From assembly GCF_022539665.2 (NCBI RefSeq), contig NC_081335.1, forward strand, positions 1 through 64,000: 64,000 bases of DNA. Direction: 5' to 3'. This stretch comes from Daphnia carinata (lineage: Eukaryota > Arthropoda > Branchiopoda > Diplostraca > Daphniidae). Below, one piece after another: positions 61,208 to 64,000 of this stretch. A model generated the notes under the pieces. It saw nothing but the letters and a program-made list of their open reading frames with translations. It made no database searches and was not told the origin of the DNA. Position 1 is the stretch's first letter, and the number at the start of each line of letters is the position of its first letter. The translations under genes and the position numbers were made by a program.

Positions 61208-64000
61208 ATGCTATTCGTATTGATTGTTAGCATATGGGCTGTCTCCTTTACTTGGGCAGGTATACCTCAATTAAAAACAATATATTTGATAATTAAATGA
61301 TGGCTGTTGAAAACATTCACTTGTAGAAAATGCCCTGTATCTTATGTCGGACCACTGGTGGGCCTTTAAAAATGTTATGAATTACTAGAGTTCTGAAGTT
61401 TGGTTTCTTTTTTATAGGTTCCACAGAAAGCAAACAGCACAACATGAGTGTAACAGACCAACCAGTCACGGTGTCACCTACTCTGAATACCAGTCTGGCG
61501 ACGGAATACAATACAGACTATTATCGAAACAATAACCGTCAAGCAACACGACGTCCAGCTACTAGACGTCCTGCCACCAGGCGCCCTGCTACCAGACGTC
61601 CAGTTACTAGACGTCCAGCAGGCAACAGTCGTCCACCACAGGCCAAGCCTACTATTGGCTGGGATCATGCTGGTACGCTTTTCATTATTTGATGCTTTCA
61701 ATGTGCTTAGTGTGAGAGATTCATTAAGTGAATTGTGCGTAGATACATGTGGTGGTAATATTCTTGTTCCCCTATCGGAGGATCAGACGAACGGCTTGAT
61801 AGAAGAAACTTACCAGTCGACTGGGTTTCCAGTCGCGCGTACCTACCCTTTAATCTGCACGTGGAATGTCAAGGTAGGTCTCTTTGTGAGCTGCTAGTAA
61901 TGTTACTTCATTTTTTATTTTCGATGCATTTGCCAGGTGAGTAAGAATTGCCGCCATGCACGAATTGTTTTGAGAATTGACGAACGCAGTCGACTGGCCG
62001 ATGATAAGGAATGTAATAAAGGTTTCTTTCGCGTTTTGCCCTTCATGAAAGAAGCCAAGTATGTAGACATTTTTTAAATATTACATTGTTGCATCACCTC
62101 TAAAATTATTATTGGGCTGTTTTGAATTGAAAAAGAATTTGCGGTCGCGTTGGTGATGTCCCACCGCTCCAGTGGCACGTTGAAAACCAAAACCCTGAAG
62201 TTGTTACAATTACCATGAGAAATGCAGGATTGGAAGATGACAAATCTGCTGGTTTCTCATTTTCTCTTCAAGGCAAGTTATTCATATCAATGTATTGAAA
62301 CGTAAAAGATAATATTCCATTTCATTGATAGGTGAATGCCTGCCTTATCAATCCAACGTGACAACTAATGGGTCTATGAACACCAACAGTTTATGGCTCC
62401 ACCAAATCTGGAAAGATTCGGCAGCGATGGGTGGACCTACGGTAGTCGTACCTGGTGTCAATTTGGCCAATGTTATCCCTTGGATGGAAACAGATCTCAA
62501 TGATCTTGTCAATAGTAACACTGTGAAATCCACAAATTCCTCCGGATTTCCTATTTCTGGGAGTCTACCTCCAACTAGCACGTTACCTACAGTCACTGGC
62601 GTGGCTGATGTGAGCAATAATCTCAATCGACCGCCCACCCGTCGCCCTTCAAGTAACGCAATCCGAACTAGGCCCACACGACGTCCTAATCTGAGGCGTT
62701 CAACTACAACAGTTCGCCCAATAACGACCCGTCCAACCACCGCCCGACCCATTAGCTGGGATCAGTATGGTAGGATTCATGAAATTTTACATTGACATGC
62801 ATTTTAAAATTTGGATTTTAAACAGATACTTGTGGTGGTGTCATCAATGTTCCTTTGCTATTTGATCGCCTCTCGTTTTACGAATCTTCACAATTTTTGA
62901 ACGGGCGTAGCTTTCCTTTGGTCTGCACTTGGAATGTGAAAGTAATTAACTGTTGGAAACGTAGTCTCTCATAAAGAATTAAGGCTATAAATTCATGTGT
63001 ACAGGTGAATCCACTGTGCCGCCGTGCTCGTGTTACCATGAGAGTGGATGTACGCAGTCGACTGGCTGATGTGGATGGATGCACAAAAGGATATTACACT
63101 GTTTCGCCGTTCATGAAAGAAGCCAGGTAAGTGTTGCGACGTTCTTTTTATATTAAAGCAGTATTGCGTTATGTAAAGTGTTGATGGAAAAGAATATGCG
63201 GCCGAATCGGAACGGTGCCACCTTACCAATGGTACGTGGACGACCAAAAACCAGAAGAGGTGACTGTTTTCATGGAGAGTGTTGGACTCGGCGATCACCG
63301 TTCAGAAGGATTGTCCTTTAGCCTTCAAAGTGAGAATGATTTCAATAATTGTGGGACTAGTCTATCATTGAATGATGGCTTATCAACAACATAGGTGAAT
63401 GCATCCCAATCAGATCAGATGTGAAGAAGATTGACGTCGACATTGAAAATTATTGGTCCAACAGTCGCTGGATGAACCGATTATCAGAAGAATATGGAAA
63501 AGGAGATGGACCAAGGGTAGTGATTCCTGGTACATTCGTCTCAACCGTATCGCCATTGCCTGACAAGAATTTCATTGGCACACGGGTTCCATCAATGGAT
63601 CCGGAAAATCAGTCTGAAATTCCTTGGTTGATCTTAAAATCACCTGATCGAAACCAATCCATGTCTACGGTATCGCTCTATACTGATGATTCAAATCATA
63701 TTTTAGAGTCACCTAGCAACTCCGGCAGCTATGTGAATCCTACACCTGTCAGCGTCATTCTGCAATCCAGCAATGCCAACAAAGAGGTTTTTACGGCAAA
63801 ACCAATCGCCGCAACACCAATCGTTCCCTTGGATAATGAAAACATTCCTTGGCTTATCCTCAAATCGCCTAATGAAACCCAATCAACGACAGTGATTTAC
63901 CCATTGGTAACGCATCCGCCGTTGATTACATGGCGTCCGACGAGCCAAAGCACCTTTACTACTCCTTCGGTCACAGTTGGTACGTCGATACATCCGACTA
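61208..64000 (+). CDS. Array gene J: secreted protein with at least two CUB cassettes (partial)
   Basis: Exons 61208-61259, 61418-61672, 61743-61873, 61937-62058, 62136-62272, 62332-62769, 62826-62941, 63005-63126, 63193-63329 and 63395->64000; the window ends inside the last tail. Signal peptide MLFVLIVSIWAVSFTWAG; an in-frame upstream start at 61074 is possible. Exon 2 has five ATRRP repeats and ends WDHAG. CUB 1: DTCGGNILVPL, YQSTGFPVAR, LICTWNVK, NCRHARIVL, ECNKGFFRVLPFMKEAK, ICGRVGDVPPLQWHVENQNP and GECLPYQSNVT. The linker ends SWDQYG. CUB 2: DTCGGVINVPL, ESSQFLNGR, LVCTWNVK, LCRRARVTM, GCTKGYYTVSPFMKEAR, ICGRIGTVPPYQWYVDDQKP and SECIP. The final tail has EIPWLILKSPD and NIPWLILKSPN. The intron after exon 5 uses a GC donor (CAAG|GCAAGT). 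CUB 1 and CUB 2 match CUB 1 and CUB 2 of gene I in subtype. Confidence 0.83.
61549..61623 (+). repeat. 15-bp coding repeats in gene J
   Basis: Five tandem units of the ACTAGACGTCCTGCC type encode (P)ATRR repeats. Confidence 0.85.

Overview
This is eukaryotic nuclear DNA. Genes have many short introns (mostly about 50-120 nt, GT-AG) and AATAAA polyadenylation signals. Two conserved eukaryotic housekeeping genes (mRpL20 and TBCD), a CAGT-type initiator and the very compact introns suggest an arthropod, most likely a branchiopod crustacean such as Daphnia. The organism is inferred from style, not proven.

Layout. Positions 1-9617 are a nearly pure array of a 141-bp satellite (about 67 copies). 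Its edge (9618-10800) carries two terminal-inverted-repeat elements inserted into satellite remnants. Next, on the minus strand, are mRpL20 (11277-11973, 4 exons) and TBCD (12467-16862, 15 exons). A decayed duplicate of the 3' half of mRpL20 lies at 19303-19641 on the plus strand. A minus-strand secreted protein (20059-23054) has a CUB domain interrupted by a roughly 690-residue acidic insert. After about 4 kb of homopolymer-rich DNA, 27012-64000 is a head-to-tail array of ten plus-strand paralogues, called A to J here: A 27012-29261, B 30159-32583, C 33528-35147, D 36001-37223, E 38135-39322, F 40267-42237, G 43060-44797, H 48587-50804, I 51962-57684, J 61208->64000. The array runs off the right edge.

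The array is the main content. Each gene encodes a signal peptide, a variable N-terminal segment, a divergent CUB domain spread over exons of nearly fixed length (about 116-140, 122-125 and 134-137 nt), and a Ser/Thr/Pro-rich tail from almost nothing (D, E) to about 500 residues. Tails carry a recurrent short motif around PW(L)(I)LK, and F-I end with a second motif around P(V/I)D...DA(L/I)SYIT. Gene I has three CUB cassettes and gene J at least two. The introns bounding the cassettes are phase 1, so a cassette can be added without a frameshift. The genes are probably secreted, possibly matrix, mucus or immune-surface proteins. No function can be read from sequence alone.

All exon boundaries were read by hand from splice signals, phase continuity and comparison between paralogues. 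They are mutually consistent but not confirmed by transcripts.
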